From Desulfatitalea sp. BRH_c12 (GTDB taxonomy: Bacteria > Desulfobacterota > Desulfobacteria > Desulfobacterales > Desulfosarcinaceae), in assembly GCA_000961655.1 (NCBI GenBank), contig LADR01000023.1:1-64000 (forward strand): a DNA stretch of 64,000 nucleotides, given 5' to 3'. Below the pieces are notes generated by a model. The model did not search any database. It was not told the origin of the DNA and saw only the letters and a program-made list of their open reading frames with translations. The position numbers were made by a program, and so were the translations under genes. This document shows, piece by piece, positions 38,365 through 46,911 of this stretch. Positions within the stretch are counted from its first letter, which is position 1, and every line of letters begins with the position of its first letter.

Positions 38365-39408
38365 ATGATCATCGACCTGCAAAAATTCATCACCGCCGAA
38401 CGACCCTATTGGCAAGAATTGGATGCTTTATTGATCCGCCAGGAGCGGGATCCTTATCGGCGCGTCGGCTTCGACGACATCCGTCGGCTGCATTACCTTT
38501 ATCAGCGGGCATCGTCCGATCTGGCCAAAATCAACACCTTTTCGGCGGAACGCGCCATGCACCGCTATCTCGAATCCCTTGTGGGCCGCGCTTATGCCTT
38601 TATCTACGGCGCCCGGCAAAAGGCCGTGCGATTCAGGCCGCTGGCCTTTCTCCTGCGGACCTTTCCCGCAACATTTCGGCGCCACTTTCGGCCGTTCGCG
38701 CTCAGCTTGACCATCATGGCGCTCGGCGCTCTCTTTGGCGGCGGGGCGATTCTCTTCGATCCCGAAGCCAAAGCGGTTTTGATGCCTTTTGAACATTTGC
38801 AGATGGATCCGGCTGAGCGGGTTGCCCGGGAAGAGGGCGCAGGCGGTCAGGATCATCTGCAAGGTGCCCAGGGCCGTTTTTCAGCCTTCCTGATGACCCA
38901 CAACACACGCGTGTCCATTTTTGTGCTGGCGTTGGGCATGACTTGGGGCATTGGTACCGTACTGCTCTTGTTCAGCAACGGCGTCATGCTCGGGGCAGTG
39001 GCAGCCGACTACTTGCTTGCCGGTCAACATGCTTTCCTGTTCGGATGGTTGTTGCCGCACGGCGCCACGGAGATCCCCTCCATCCTGATCGCCGGTCAAG
39101 CCGGTTTGCTGCTGGCCGGCGCATTGCTTGGCGCCGCTTCCGAGCGCCCCATGCGGGAGCGGTTGCGCGCGGTGGGGCCGGACGTGGTGACCCTGATCAG
39201 CGGTGTGGCTGTGATGCTGGTGTGGGCCGGCTTGGTGGAAGCCTTCTTTTCGCAATATCACGCGCCGGTCATTCCCTACTCGGTCAAAATTGCCTTCGGC
39301 GCCGTGGAGCTCTGCCTGCTGGCGCTCTTTTTAGGCTATGCCGGCCGATCGTCAAGCGACCGTCGACAGCCTGAACGCAATCGGCACAGAGGATCATACC
39401 GGTCATGA
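38365..39408 (+). CDS. SpoIIM-like (stage II sporulation M family) membrane protein
   Basis: The likely start is ATG 38365 (347 residues, MIIDLQKFITAERPYW), with TTG 38338 and GTG 38353 as in-frame alternatives. A soluble helical N-terminal region of about 115 residues precedes six or so membrane segments with HGATEIPSI, typical of the SpoIIM/DUF95 family. In non-sporulating bacteria this family goes with MoxR and RDD genes. The stop overlaps the RDD gene's ATG. Confidence 0.82.
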   Translation: MIIDLQKFITAERPYWQELDALLIRQERDPYRRVGFDDIRRLHYLYQRASSDLAKINTFSAERAMHRYLESLVGRAYAFIYGARQKAVRFRPLAFLLRTFPATFRRHFRPFALSLTIMALGALFGGGAILFDPEAKAVLMPFEHLQMDPAERVAREEGAGGQDHLQGAQGRFSAFLMTHNTRVSIFVLALGMTWGIGTVLLLFSNGVMLGAVAADYLLAGQHAFLFGWLLPHGATEIPSILIAGQAGLLLAGALLGAASERPMRERLRAVGPDVVTLISGVAVMLVWAGLVEAFFSQYHAPVIPYSVKIAFGAVELCLLALFLGYAGRSSSDRRQPERNRHRGSYRS

Positions 39409-40184
39409 CGCCTGCCTCCCAATCCAGCGAACGCTCCGGCGAACGTATGATCCGCACCCCTGAAGGGGTTGTTTTTGCCCTGGCACTGGCCGGACCTGTC
39501 AGCCGGTGCCTGGCTTGGCTCCTGGACCTGGCCTGCTTGTCGGTCCTTTTTAAGCTCGGTACACTGGCCAGCAATGTGTTGGGTTTGCTGCACCAGGATT
39601 TTTCTCAGGCTGTTTCGATCCTATTGCTTTTCGCGCTGACCGTCGGATATGCCATTGGTCTGGAATGGTTCTGGAATGGTCAGACACTCGGCAAGCGCTT
39701 GTTGGGCCTGCGGGTCATGGATGTTCGTGGCTTGCGTTTGCAGCCCAGCCAGGTGGTAATCCGCAACCTGTTGCGCGCTGTGGACAGTCTGCCGCTGTTC
39801 TATTTGGTGGGTGGGGTGTTTTGCCTGGTTACCCGCTATGCCCAGCGCCTGGGCGACTTGGCAGCCAACACGATAGTGGTGCGCAGCGCCCAGGCAAGCG
39901 AACCGCATATCGAGCGGGTTTTCGAGGAGAACCGCTACAATTCTTTGCGACACCACCCCCATTTGGCCGCGCGTCTGCGCCAGCAGGTCACGCCCGCTGA
40001 AGCTGATGCGGCATTGCAATCGCTGCTGCGCAGGGATGCCCTGGCGCCCGAGGCCCGCGTGGTTCTGTTTGGCACGTTGTCTGCGCATTTCAAACGCAAG
40101 GTGGCGTTTCCTGAAGAGGCCCTGGAAGGCATTTCCGACGAGCAATATGTGCGCGATGTCGCTGATCTGATTTATCGAAAATAA
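39405..40184 (+). CDS. RDD-family membrane protein
   Basis: The 259-residue product starts by ATGA overlap. Its RDD domain (GPVSRCLAWLLDLACLSVLFK ... GQTLGKRLLGLRVMDVRG) spans residues 20-170, followed by a soluble helical C-terminus of about 85 residues. It is the last gene of the MoxR locus. Its stop codon lies beside the left arm of the inverted-repeat element described below. Confidence 0.85.
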   Translation: MTPASQSSERSGERMIRTPEGVVFALALAGPVSRCLAWLLDLACLSVLFKLGTLASNVLGLLHQDFSQAVSILLLFALTVGYAIGLEWFWNGQTLGKRLLGLRVMDVRGLRLQPSQVVIRNLLRAVDSLPLFYLVGGVFCLVTRYAQRLGDLAANTIVVRSAQASEPHIERVFEENRYNSLRHHPHLAARLRQQVTPAEADAALQSLLRRDALAPEARVVLFGTLSAHFKRKVAFPEEALEGISDEQYVRDVADLIYRK

Positions 40185-40492
40185 AAATTTATCTGGTTAT
40201 CCACTTCGGTCAAGTGAGCTACGGGCGTGGGGTGACGTAGGAAAACCAGGTAAGCCGGGTGGGGGTCAGGGTCAGGAACCGATGATGTTGTTTGCGAGGA
40301 ACAGTGGTGGGCAATGCCCACCCTGCATTGTCCGTTGCTTTGAACAAAAGCATGCACGTAAAAGCGTACAACACGGTGAGGTGAGAATCAAATCGACAGA
40401 ATGCCTCCCTTTACACTTTAAACTTTACACTTAACACTTTGCTCCCTAATCACTTGAGCGAAGTGCATAACCAGATAAAATATTATTTTTGC
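40178..40492. mobile_element. MITE-like element with about 30-bp terminal inverted repeats
   Basis: The left arm at 40188-40217 begins TTTATCTGGTTAT and ends TCAAGTGA. The right arm at 40450-40479 is its inverted complement with 28 of 30 positions matching, and AT-rich flanks extend the similarity a further 10 bases or so. Each arm also contains the small hairpin CACTT-N5-AAGTG. The 232 bases between hold a GTGGGC..GCCCAC palindrome and a low-complexity TTTACACTT stretch, and no gene. It fills the gap between the convergent RDD and zur genes. I saw no target-site duplication. Confidence 0.5.
40306..40326. repeat. GGTGGGC-type palindrome, copy 1 (variant)
   Basis: The sequence GGTGGGCAATGCCCACC plus CTGC resembles the three copies at 54771-55006. 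The preceding word ACCGATGATGTTGT also occurs before the copy at 54896. It lies inside the inverted-repeat element. Confidence 0.6.
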
Positions 40493-40914
40493 AGGCACTT
40501 GCGGCATATCCCGTCAACGCGGACTTCCACGTTTTCGATCTGTCCGGGAAAGACGCGCTGAAGTTTTTTAAGGTCCAGGGCGATGCTGTCGGGGCGCAGA
40601 CAATCCATCCGGCCGCAACGCCGGCAGAAAAAATGGGGGTGGGGTGCATGCAGGCGATTTGGTGCCAGGCCGTAAAAAAAGGCCCGGCCGCCGCTGCTGA
40701 GCCGATCGACCAGGCCGCCTTGGACAAGCATTTCGAGAACCCGGTAAACGGTTACCCGGTTGATCGGCCGACTGCGGCGCACCGTATCGAAGATTTCCTG
40801 GGCGCTTAATGGGCAAGTGTTATCGCCGATGACCTCCAGGACGCGCAGGCGATGCCCGGTGGCTTCCAATCCGGCTCGCGCAAGCAATTCCGTATAGTTG
40901 CATTGCTGACACAT
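40483..40914 (-). CDS. zur: Fur-family zinc-uptake regulator (Zur-like)
   Basis: The 143-residue regulator starts at ATG 40914 (MCQQCNYTELLARAGL); the longer 5' extension runs into znuB and is rejected. It has a winged helix (NRVTVYRVLEMLVQGGLVDR), the regulatory HPHFFCRRCGRMDCL segment and a C-terminal CRKC, so the structural zinc cysteine pairs are intact. It starts two bases after the znuB stop, and this linkage to znu genes supports Zur over Fur or PerR. Confidence 0.85.
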   Translation of the reverse strand: MCQQCNYTELLARAGLEATGHRLRVLEVIGDNTCPLSAQEIFDTVRRSRPINRVTVYRVLEMLVQGGLVDRLSSGGRAFFYGLAPNRLHAPHPHFFCRRCGRMDCLRPDSIALDLKKLQRVFPGQIENVEVRVDGICRKCLQK

Positions 40915-40916
40915 GT

Positions 40917-41768
40917 TCACCTCTGTTGGGGTGCGGCCGCGTGCGCATGGGCTGCGCGGGGGCAGTGCAGGATGCGTTCGAGCGCCAGCGCAACGAAAAA
41001 GCCGCTGCCTGCCGCAAGAATGATGCACGCGCCGGCGGTCAGGTTGAAGTAATACGACAGAACCAGACCTGCGGTTGTGAAAACGGCACCCAGAACGCAA
41101 GACCAAGCCATCATGCCTAACAGCGAACGGGTGAATTTTTCAGCGATGAACGGTGGAATGGTCAGCAGCGCGATCACCAAGATCAAGCCGACCACGCGGA
41201 TGGTCAGCACCACGGCCACCGAGAGTAGAATGACCAGCAGAAAATACAGTTTCCTGACCGGCACGCCGCGGAGGCGTGCAAACTCCTCATCATAGGAGAG
41301 TGCCAGAAAGTCCGCGTAGTAAAACCAGGCCACGGCCGCGATCGCGATGGCCGCGCCCAGCATCACCCATAAATCCGATACCGGCACGGCCAATATGCTG
41401 CCGAACAGGTAACTCATCAGATCGGCCGGATAGCCGGGCGCCAGGTCGATGAAGATAATGCCCAAGGCCATGCCCACGGCCCATATGGCGCCGATCACCG
41501 CATCGGCCCGATGCTTGGCATTCATACTGACAACGGCCATCGTCAGGGCGGCCAGCAACGAGAAGCTCAGGGTGCCGAGCAGATAAGGCACCCGCAGCAG
41601 GTAGGCCAGACCAATGCCGCCATAAGCTGCGTGGGCGATGCCGCCTGAAAGAAAAACCAGCCGGTTGGCCACCGCCAGGGTGCCCATCACCCCGCAGATG
41701 AAACTGACCATCAAACCCGCCAGCAAGGCATTGCGCATGAAATCGAATTCAAATATCGTGAACTCCAA
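40917..41768 (-). CDS. znuB: Zinc ABC transporter permease ZnuB
   Basis: The 283-residue permease has about eight membrane segments and the family motifs GGIAHAAYGGIGLAYLL and LLTIPPFIAEKF. The start is TTG 41768 behind AAGGA. The histidine-containing C-terminus (HAHAAAPQQR) lies close to the zur start. Mn/Fe permeases of the same family are the alternative, but Zur and ZnuA favour zinc. Confidence 0.9.
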   Translation of the reverse strand: MEFTIFEFDFMRNALLAGLMVSFICGVMGTLAVANRLVFLSGGIAHAAYGGIGLAYLLRVPYLLGTLSFSLLAALTMAVVSMNAKHRADAVIGAIWAVGMALGIIFIDLAPGYPADLMSYLFGSILAVPVSDLWVMLGAAIAIAAVAWFYYADFLALSYDEEFARLRGVPVRKLYFLLVILLSVAVVLTIRVVGLILVIALLTIPPFIAEKFTRSLLGMMAWSCVLGAVFTTAGLVLSYYFNLTAGACIILAAGSGFFVALALERILHCPRAAHAHAAAPQQR

Positions 41769-41827
41769 GTTTAGGTTCCTTTTTATGGGTCTTCATTTTC
41801 GGACCGGGTTACGAAGGTAGATTCTGC

Positions 41828-41876
41828 CCCTGTGTATCGGGCCGCACACGGGGCGCTCCCAAGGGCAGTGCGATCT
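41828..41876. repeat. GC-rich hairpin region between znuC and znuB
   Basis: The 137-base gap contains CCCCTGTGT and ACACGGGGC arms that can pair around a 9-base loop with one bulge. There is no T-run. It could lower or stabilise the downstream znuB message. Confidence 0.3.
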
Positions 41877-41905
41877 CTGGGCCTGGATGGGAGCTGTTTT
41901 CCCAA

Positions 41906-42679
41906 TCAGGTATGCTTGCGCAACACCCGATGCGGTACGCCATGCGCAACCAGTTCCACCGGACAGGCTTGGCCTGGCGTATGCGGATACATAATTTCCA
42001 TCATGTCGTGGGTCAGTTCGGGATGATTGTGGTAGTGTAGCTGCCGATTGACGCAAGCCACCGATTTGACATGCGTCGAGAGGGCTAAGAGGTCATGACT
42101 GACCATCACGATCGTCATGTCCGCATTGAGTTGTTCGAGCAAGCAATACAGGTCCATTTGGCCCTGGGAATCGATGCCGGCCGTAGGCTCATCCAGGAAA
42201 AGAATCCTGGGCCGGTCTACCAGCGCTCGCGCGATCAGCACGCGCTGCCGTTGTCCGCCGGACAGATCGCCTATGCGCCGTTCGGCCATATCGGCAACCC
42301 CCAGTTGGGTCAAAACCTCGATGGCCGCATGCCGCTGGGCCTGCGAGGGGGTAGGCCACTTGGCACCAGGCCTCAGGCGTCCCATCAGTACAACATCCAG
42401 AACGGAAATAGGGAAGGGCGATGCGATCGCGGCGTGCTGGGGCACGTAGCCCATATCCCGGCAGACCTCCCGCGGAGGTCGGCCGAAGATGCGAACCGAC
42501 CCGCGGCTGGGATCGAGCAATCCCATAAGCACCTTGAGCAGCGTGGTCTTGCCGCCCCCGTTAGGGCCGATCATGGCGACAAAATCACCGGCGGCGATCC
42601 GCAAATCGACATCCTGCAGCACGGCCTCGCCGTCGTAGGAAAACCAAAGATCATGCGCCTCGATAATAGGATCGGTCAT
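41906..42679 (-). CDS. znuC: Zinc ABC transporter ATPase ZnuC
   Basis: The 257-residue ATPase starts at ATG 42679, seven bases after CAGGA (ATG 42685 is too close). It has Walker A GPNGGGKTT, signature LSGGQRQRVLIARAL and Walker B ILFLDEPTAGID. The C-terminus contains a histidine cluster (LHYHNHPELTHDMMEIMYPHTPG), as is common for zinc/manganese ATPases. It is divided from znuA by 83 bases. Confidence 0.92.
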   Translation of the reverse strand: MTDPIIEAHDLWFSYDGEAVLQDVDLRIAAGDFVAMIGPNGGGKTTLLKVLMGLLDPSRGSVRIFGRPPREVCRDMGYVPQHAAIASPFPISVLDVVLMGRLRPGAKWPTPSQAQRHAAIEVLTQLGVADMAERRIGDLSGGQRQRVLIARALVDRPRILFLDEPTAGIDSQGQMDLYCLLEQLNADMTIVMVSHDLLALSTHVKSVACVNRQLHYHNHPELTHDMMEIMYPHTPGQACPVELVAHGVPHRVLRKHT

Positions 42680-42762
42680 CAGCATATCCTGACCGGCTAT
42701 GCCGGAGTTTTAAGTTTGAAGTACATGCCATGCCACACGCCATTCATTCCGGCAATGTCAGA

Positions 42763-43650
42763 TTAGCGGGCGGCCTGCATAATGGCTTCGGCCTGGCGCA
42801 GCAGATTGTTCATCAGATCGAAAGCCAGGGGGTCGGCCACGATGACGCTTCCGTCGATGGCCTGGGCGATCACCTGGGCGCTGCGGTCCGAAAACTGCGG
42901 TTGTGCGAAAATAACTTTGATTCCCGCCGCGCGGGCCTCCCTGATGAGATGCTGCAATTGCGCCGGTTTGGGTTCCTTGCCCCCGACTTCGATAGGGACC
43001 TGGATCAATCCGTAGGTTTTTGCAAAATAGCCCCACGAAGGATGAAAGACCATAAAACGGGTTCCCGCGGCATCGGCGAGCAACTCGCGAATCTGCCGGT
43101 CCAAGGTGTCCAGTTCACGCAACAAAGATGCATGGTGCGTTTTGAAATGATCTGCATGCGCCGGATCCACCGCAATCAGCGCCTCGAGGGTGTTGTCGGC
43201 CATGATTTTGATCAGCGGGGGCGATAGCCAGATGTGCGGATCGTGCATGGAAGGATCTGCCTGGCTTGCGTCATGGTGATTGCCATGCCCTGTTATGGGC
43301 AGCTTTTTGATGTCCTGATCCGATGCGGCAATCCTCATCCCGGGGTTGATGGCCGCAAACCGGGGCAGCCAGGCATCTTCGAACGCAACACCGATACTCA
43401 GGAAGAGGCGCGTGTCCGCCAATGCCGCCATCTGGGCGGGTTTGGGTTCATAGGTGTGCGGGCTGGCGCCCGGGGGAACCATGACCCGTACATCCACCCA
43501 TTGCCGGCCAATGTGCTGCACGATGTATTTTTGCGGTTCAATGCTGACAAAAACCGTCATGGCGCCCGCCACCGGTGAAGCAAGTCCTTGCAATACGGTT
43601 GCCACAAAAACATATACCGCATAAAAGACGGCTTTGTTGATCGGCATCAT
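42763..43650 (-). CDS. znuA: Zinc ABC transporter substrate-binding protein ZnuA
   Basis: The likely start is ATG 43650 (295 residues), seven bases after GGGGAG; ATG 43665 is the alternative. The signal peptide is MMPINKAVFYAVYVFVATVLQGLASPVAGA. The mature protein has the cluster A-I fold: GASPHTYEPKP (metal His), a short His-rich loop (GHGNHHDASQADPSMHDPHIW), FHPSWGYFAKTYGL and a C-terminal acidic ligand region. First gene of the zinc-uptake unit. Confidence 0.9.
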   Translation of the reverse strand: MMPINKAVFYAVYVFVATVLQGLASPVAGAMTVFVSIEPQKYIVQHIGRQWVDVRVMVPPGASPHTYEPKPAQMAALADTRLFLSIGVAFEDAWLPRFAAINPGMRIAASDQDIKKLPITGHGNHHDASQADPSMHDPHIWLSPPLIKIMADNTLEALIAVDPAHADHFKTHHASLLRELDTLDRQIRELLADAAGTRFMVFHPSWGYFAKTYGLIQVPIEVGGKEPKPAQLQHLIREARAAGIKVIFAQPQFSDRSAQVIAQAIDGSVIVADPLAFDLMNNLLRQAEAIMQAAR

Positions 43651-43737
43651 CCCATGTCTCCCCATGATCCATCGTTTTATGGTTCAGACTGCTTGCTTTG
43701 CGCATCACCGCTGGCCTGTCCGTGTCGAAGAGGCCGC

Positions 43738-43754
43738 GTGCAACCAATTTGCAC
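43738..43754. promoter_or_regulatory. Candidate Zur operator upstream of znuA
   Basis: GTGCAA-N5-TTGCAC is a perfect 6-bp inverted repeat about 90 bases upstream of the znuA start, in the only intergenic space before the znu genes. Its form suits a dimeric Fur-family regulator. No matching promoter boxes are clear, and the consensus for this lineage is not known to me. Confidence 0.4.
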
Positions 43755-43859
43755 ACTCACATCGGAAAAGCAAGTATATGGCCGATGCCAGCCATTCTTC
43801 CAAGAGTACAAAAGCCCGCTGTACACCCAAGAGCGGTTACGTGTGACAGCAATTGTTGC

Positions 43860-44207
43860 TTATTTCCGCACCAGCATGGGGCCAAGCGGCCGTCCTCCGA
43901 ACAGGTGCATATGCAGGTGAAACACTTCCTGATTGGCGTCGCGGTTGCAATTGAGCATCAGTCGGTAGCCGCTCTGGGCCACGCCTTCCTTTTCGGCTAC
44001 AAGTTTGGCAACAACGAACATATGGCCGATCGTTTGTTCGTCATCCGGTGTGACATCGTTGACCGTGGGGATTTCTTTGTTGGGAACGATCAGTATGTGC
44101 ACAGGGGCCTTTGGGTCGACATCCCGGAAAGCTGTTACCTGATCATCCTGATAAACGATGTCCGCGGGAATCTCGCCGCTGATGATTTTAGAAAAGATAG
44201 TTGGCAT
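43860..44207 (-). CDS. HIT-family nucleotide-binding protein (HINT-like)
   Basis: The ATG at 44207 follows CAGGAGG and gives 115 residues ([20 protein letters not shown]). The histidine triad [10 protein letters not shown] lies near the C-terminus. Bacterial HINT proteins hydrolyse nucleoside phosphoramidates such as lysyl-AMP. The longer open frame back to 44480 is not coding. It lies between znuA and the efflux transporter, with no evident functional link. Confidence 0.92.
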   Translation of the reverse strand: MPTIFSKIISGEIPADIVYQDDQVTAFRDVDPKAPVHILIVPNKEIPTVNDVTPDDEQTIGHMFVVAKLVAEKEGVAQSGYRLMLNCNRDANQEVFHLHMHLFGGRPLGPMLVRK

Positions 44208-44323
44208 GTTTCCTCCTGGGCCGGCATCGCCGGCGTTGAAAGGTGATAGTGACGTGTGGCCAATAAAAATATTCCTTGATGCTGCGGGTTTTATCGGTGA
44301 TCCACCCGGCTTTGCGTAAGGGG

Positions 44324-45376
44324 TTAAGAGTCTTTTTTCCCCTCGGGTTTTACCTCTGGGAAAATCTTGTCTGTTGCGCGGACCAAACGCTCCCGATTCC
44401 AGGTCGTCACCGCATCTGGATCGCGGCTGCGCAATACGCACTCGTTCAAGGTGCAAATCGGGCATGCCGTTGGATCGCACGGGTCCATGTGCACGAGGAT
44501 GTCGGCGTTGCCACTGAACTCATTGACGAGAATGTTTTCCAGAAGTTTGGCTTCCTGGTGGGCTTGGTCAAGCAACAGATCCTCGGGCAAAACCAGGTGC
44601 AGGTCGATATGAATCATCGTTCCCGCCCGCCAGGCGCGCAGTTGATGGATGTCGATCCAGTGTGAACGCTTGTTTTCAGCAAGCATGCGGGTGATGCGTT
44701 CGAGCAATTCGGGATCCGAAGCATCCATCAGACGGGTGTAGGATTGATGTACCAGTTGGCCGCCTGTGATCAAAATATTGACACCTACCAGACAGGCGAC
44801 CACGCCGTCGAATCGCAGCCATCCGGTCCAATGTACCGCCAGTAACCCAACCATTACAGCGCCAGACGAGTAGACATCGGTCAGAATGTGCCTGCCGTCT
44901 GCGACCAGCGTTATCGATTCCGTGCGCCGGCCGATACGCACCAGGAACAGTCCCAGAAGTAAATTGATGACGGTGGCGGCCATCAGGATGAGCAGTCCTG
45001 CTTCCAGATGGGGCAGAGGTCTGGGGTGCAGCAAGTGCTGAATGCCTGTGTAGAAAATGCCGATAGCCGCCCCGATGATCAGTGCGCCTTCAAAACCCGC
45101 TGAGAAGTATTCAATTTTGCCGTGGCCGTAAGGATGATCCGGGTCGGCCGGTTTGGCTGCCATCCAGATACTTAGGATCGCGAAGGAACTGGCGGCAACA
45201 TTGATGATCGATTCTAGTGCATCGGATAATACGGCCGCCGAGTGGGTCAGACGATACGTCAGAAATTTAAGCGCCAGCAGCAGAAGGCTGATGATGAGCG
45301 AGAGCCCGACGGCCTTCATGCGCATTCGTTGACCGGCCGCACCCTGGTGGTAGACACATTGGGTTTTCTCGGTCAT
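44324..45376 (-). CDS. Cation diffusion facilitator (CDF) efflux transporter with Cys-rich tail
   Basis: The 350-residue protein has six membrane segments with the metal-site motifs SDALES and HILTDV, plus [12 protein letters not shown] cytoplasmic CDF C-domain follows (about 215-295). The last 50 residues contain [15 protein letters not shown], a cysteine cluster outside the usual CDF fold that could bind metal. CDF proteins export Zn, Co, Ni, Fe or Mn in exchange for protons. A stop codon lies directly before the ATG, which has no SD of its own; see the leader frame at 45393-45473. Confidence 0.87.
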   Translation of the reverse strand: MTEKTQCVYHQGAAGQRMRMKAVGLSLIISLLLLALKFLTYRLTHSAAVLSDALESIINVAASSFAILSIWMAAKPADPDHPYGHGKIEYFSAGFEGALIIGAAIGIFYTGIQHLLHPRPLPHLEAGLLILMAATVINLLLGLFLVRIGRRTESITLVADGRHILTDVYSSGAVMVGLLAVHWTGWLRFDGVVACLVGVNILITGGQLVHQSYTRLMDASDPELLERITRMLAENKRSHWIDIHQLRAWRAGTMIHIDLHLVLPEDLLLDQAHQEAKLLENILVNEFSGNADILVHMDPCDPTACPICTLNECVLRSRDPDAVTTWNRERLVRATDKIFPEVKPEGKKDS

Positions 45377-45392
45377 TTACGGTGCATCCATG

Positions 45393-45473
45393 TTAAGCTG
45401 GCCTAGCCGGATTGGAAAGTGGAAAGCCGCGGCGCAAGCGCCTGTGTAAAAGTGTTCCGTCCATTGTATCCAT
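45393..45473 (-). CDS. Possible 26-codon leader peptide before the CDF gene
   Basis: ATG 45473 is preceded by GGAGGAGGG, one of the strongest SDs in the window, yet the frame has only 26 codons (MDTMDGTLLHRRLRRGF...). It ends 16 bases before the CDF start, which lacks an SD. Translation of this frame could couple ribosomes to the CDF gene. No family is recognised. Confidence 0.35.
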   Translation of the reverse strand: MDTMDGTLLHRRLRRGFPLSNPARPA

Positions 45474-45629
45474 GACCCTCCTCCAGGATTCGGGCTTTCG
45501 CGGGTATGCTTCGGGTAAAGCGCCTGCTTTTTGGATGAAAAAGGTGGCCGTTGCTTCGCATCAAAATAGACGCCCGTCAAGAAACTTTAGCGATAGGGGG
45601 TCAATGTCAAATGCAAAAAGGATTGGGGC

Positions 45630-46535
45630 TCACATTTTAGAAACGTTTGGTGCGATGCGGTTCATGCGTGCCAGAATTCGGTATAGGCCCTGGGTGCCAA
45701 GATCTTGTTCACCCTGGGCCATGGCGGCAAGATAAAACTGATGCACGAGTGCCAACCCCGGCAGACTGAGCTGCATGCGACGGGCTTCGTCCAGGGCGAT
45801 GCCCATGTCCTTGACAAAATGGCGAATATAAAAACCGGGAGTGAAATCGCCGCGGGCGATGCGCCGCCCCAGGTTGTTGATGGCCCAGGAACCGGCGGCC
45901 CCCTGTCCAATGACGTCGATGACGGCATCCAGGTCCATACCCGTGCGCTGTGCGTACAACAAGGATTCGACCACGCCGATCATAGTGCCTGCGATCAGAA
46001 CCTGGTTGCACATTTTGGTATGCTGGCCGGCGCCGGGTTCGCCCATGTGCGCGATGTTTTTGCCCATCAATTTGAAAAGCGGCAGGACGCGTTCGAAGGC
46101 ATCCTTGTCTCCGCCCACCATGATCGCCAAACTGGCATCGCGCGCGCCGATATCGCCGCCGGAAACGGGCGCGTCCAGAGCCGTTACCCCCTTTGCTTTG
46201 GCCCGGGCATAAACCGTAACGGCCAAGTCGGGACGCGATGTGGTCATGTCCACGATCACTGTTCCGGAAGCGGCGCCGGATAGCGCTCCTTCCGGCCCGA
46301 GGATGACTTGTTCGACATCCCGTGGATAACCGACCATGCAGAACAGGACCCGGCTGCCGGCGGCCGCGGCTTGGGGTGAATCACACCAGCGGGCTCCCTG
46401 CGCGAGAAGACTTTCGGCCTTGGTACGGGTGCGATTGAAAACATGCACGCGATGACCTGCCGCGATCAAATGACCGCACATCGCATGTCCCATAACGCCC
46501 GTGCCGATCCATCCGATGGATACACTGTCGTTCAT
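45630..46535 (-). CDS. Beta-hydroxyacid dehydrogenase (3-hydroxyisobutyrate dehydrogenase family)
   Basis: The 301-residue NAD(P)-dependent enzyme has the Rossmann start GWIGTGVMGHAM, substrate motif DAPVSGG and the catalytic-lysine region GAGQHTKMCNQ. Likely reactions are oxidation of 3-hydroxyisobutyrate or reduction of glyoxylate or succinic semialdehyde; the sequence does not decide. The ATG follows GGAGAAGG. It might serve valine degradation in view of the liv genes elsewhere, but nothing local links them. Confidence 0.82.
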   Translation of the reverse strand: MNDSVSIGWIGTGVMGHAMCGHLIAAGHRVHVFNRTRTKAESLLAQGARWCDSPQAAAAGSRVLFCMVGYPRDVEQVILGPEGALSGAASGTVIVDMTTSRPDLAVTVYARAKAKGVTALDAPVSGGDIGARDASLAIMVGGDKDAFERVLPLFKLMGKNIAHMGEPGAGQHTKMCNQVLIAGTMIGVVESLLYAQRTGMDLDAVIDVIGQGAAGSWAINNLGRRIARGDFTPGFYIRHFVKDMGIALDEARRMQLSLPGLALVHQFYLAAMAQGEQDLGTQGLYRILARMNRIAPNVSKM

Positions 46536-46674
46536 TGGCCTTCTCCGTTGCTTGCGTCATTTTTTTGCGTGACAGGCAATGGTAAAGCGTTAACTTTTGG
46601 TTTGTCAATCCACTTTCTAACCTATGGATCAGCAATAAAGGAACTGGCGAATCGAGCGTAAGGCGCTTGAGCGA

Positions 46675-46911
46675 ATGGAAAATTTACACGTCGATTGTTA
46701 CTGTGGATACCGCGGCGAGGAGACGCCGCGGCGATTCTGGATGGGCGAGCGATGCATCGGGGTTCGCCAAGTGATCGATTTGTGGCTTTCCCCCGAGCAC
46801 CGCTACTTCAAAGTGCTGGGTGACGACGATGGTCTGTACATCTTACGCCATGATGCGCGCGAGGACCGTTGGGATATGACCTTTTTCCATCAAACCGATT
46901 CTTCGGTGTGA
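46675..46911 (+). CDS. Small conserved hypothetical protein (78 aa)
   Basis: The product (MENLHVDCYCGYRGEETPRRFWMG...) has a soluble, beta-rich look with VDCYCGYRGEETPRRF and a C-terminal YILRHDAREDRWDMTFF. I recall similar short proteins in other deltaproteobacteria but know no function. The SD is weak. Its last 22 bases overlap the 3' end of the convergent mltD gene. Confidence 0.65.
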   Translation: MENLHVDCYCGYRGEETPRRFWMGERCIGVRQVIDLWLSPEHRYFKVLGDDDGLYILRHDAREDRWDMTFFHQTDSSV

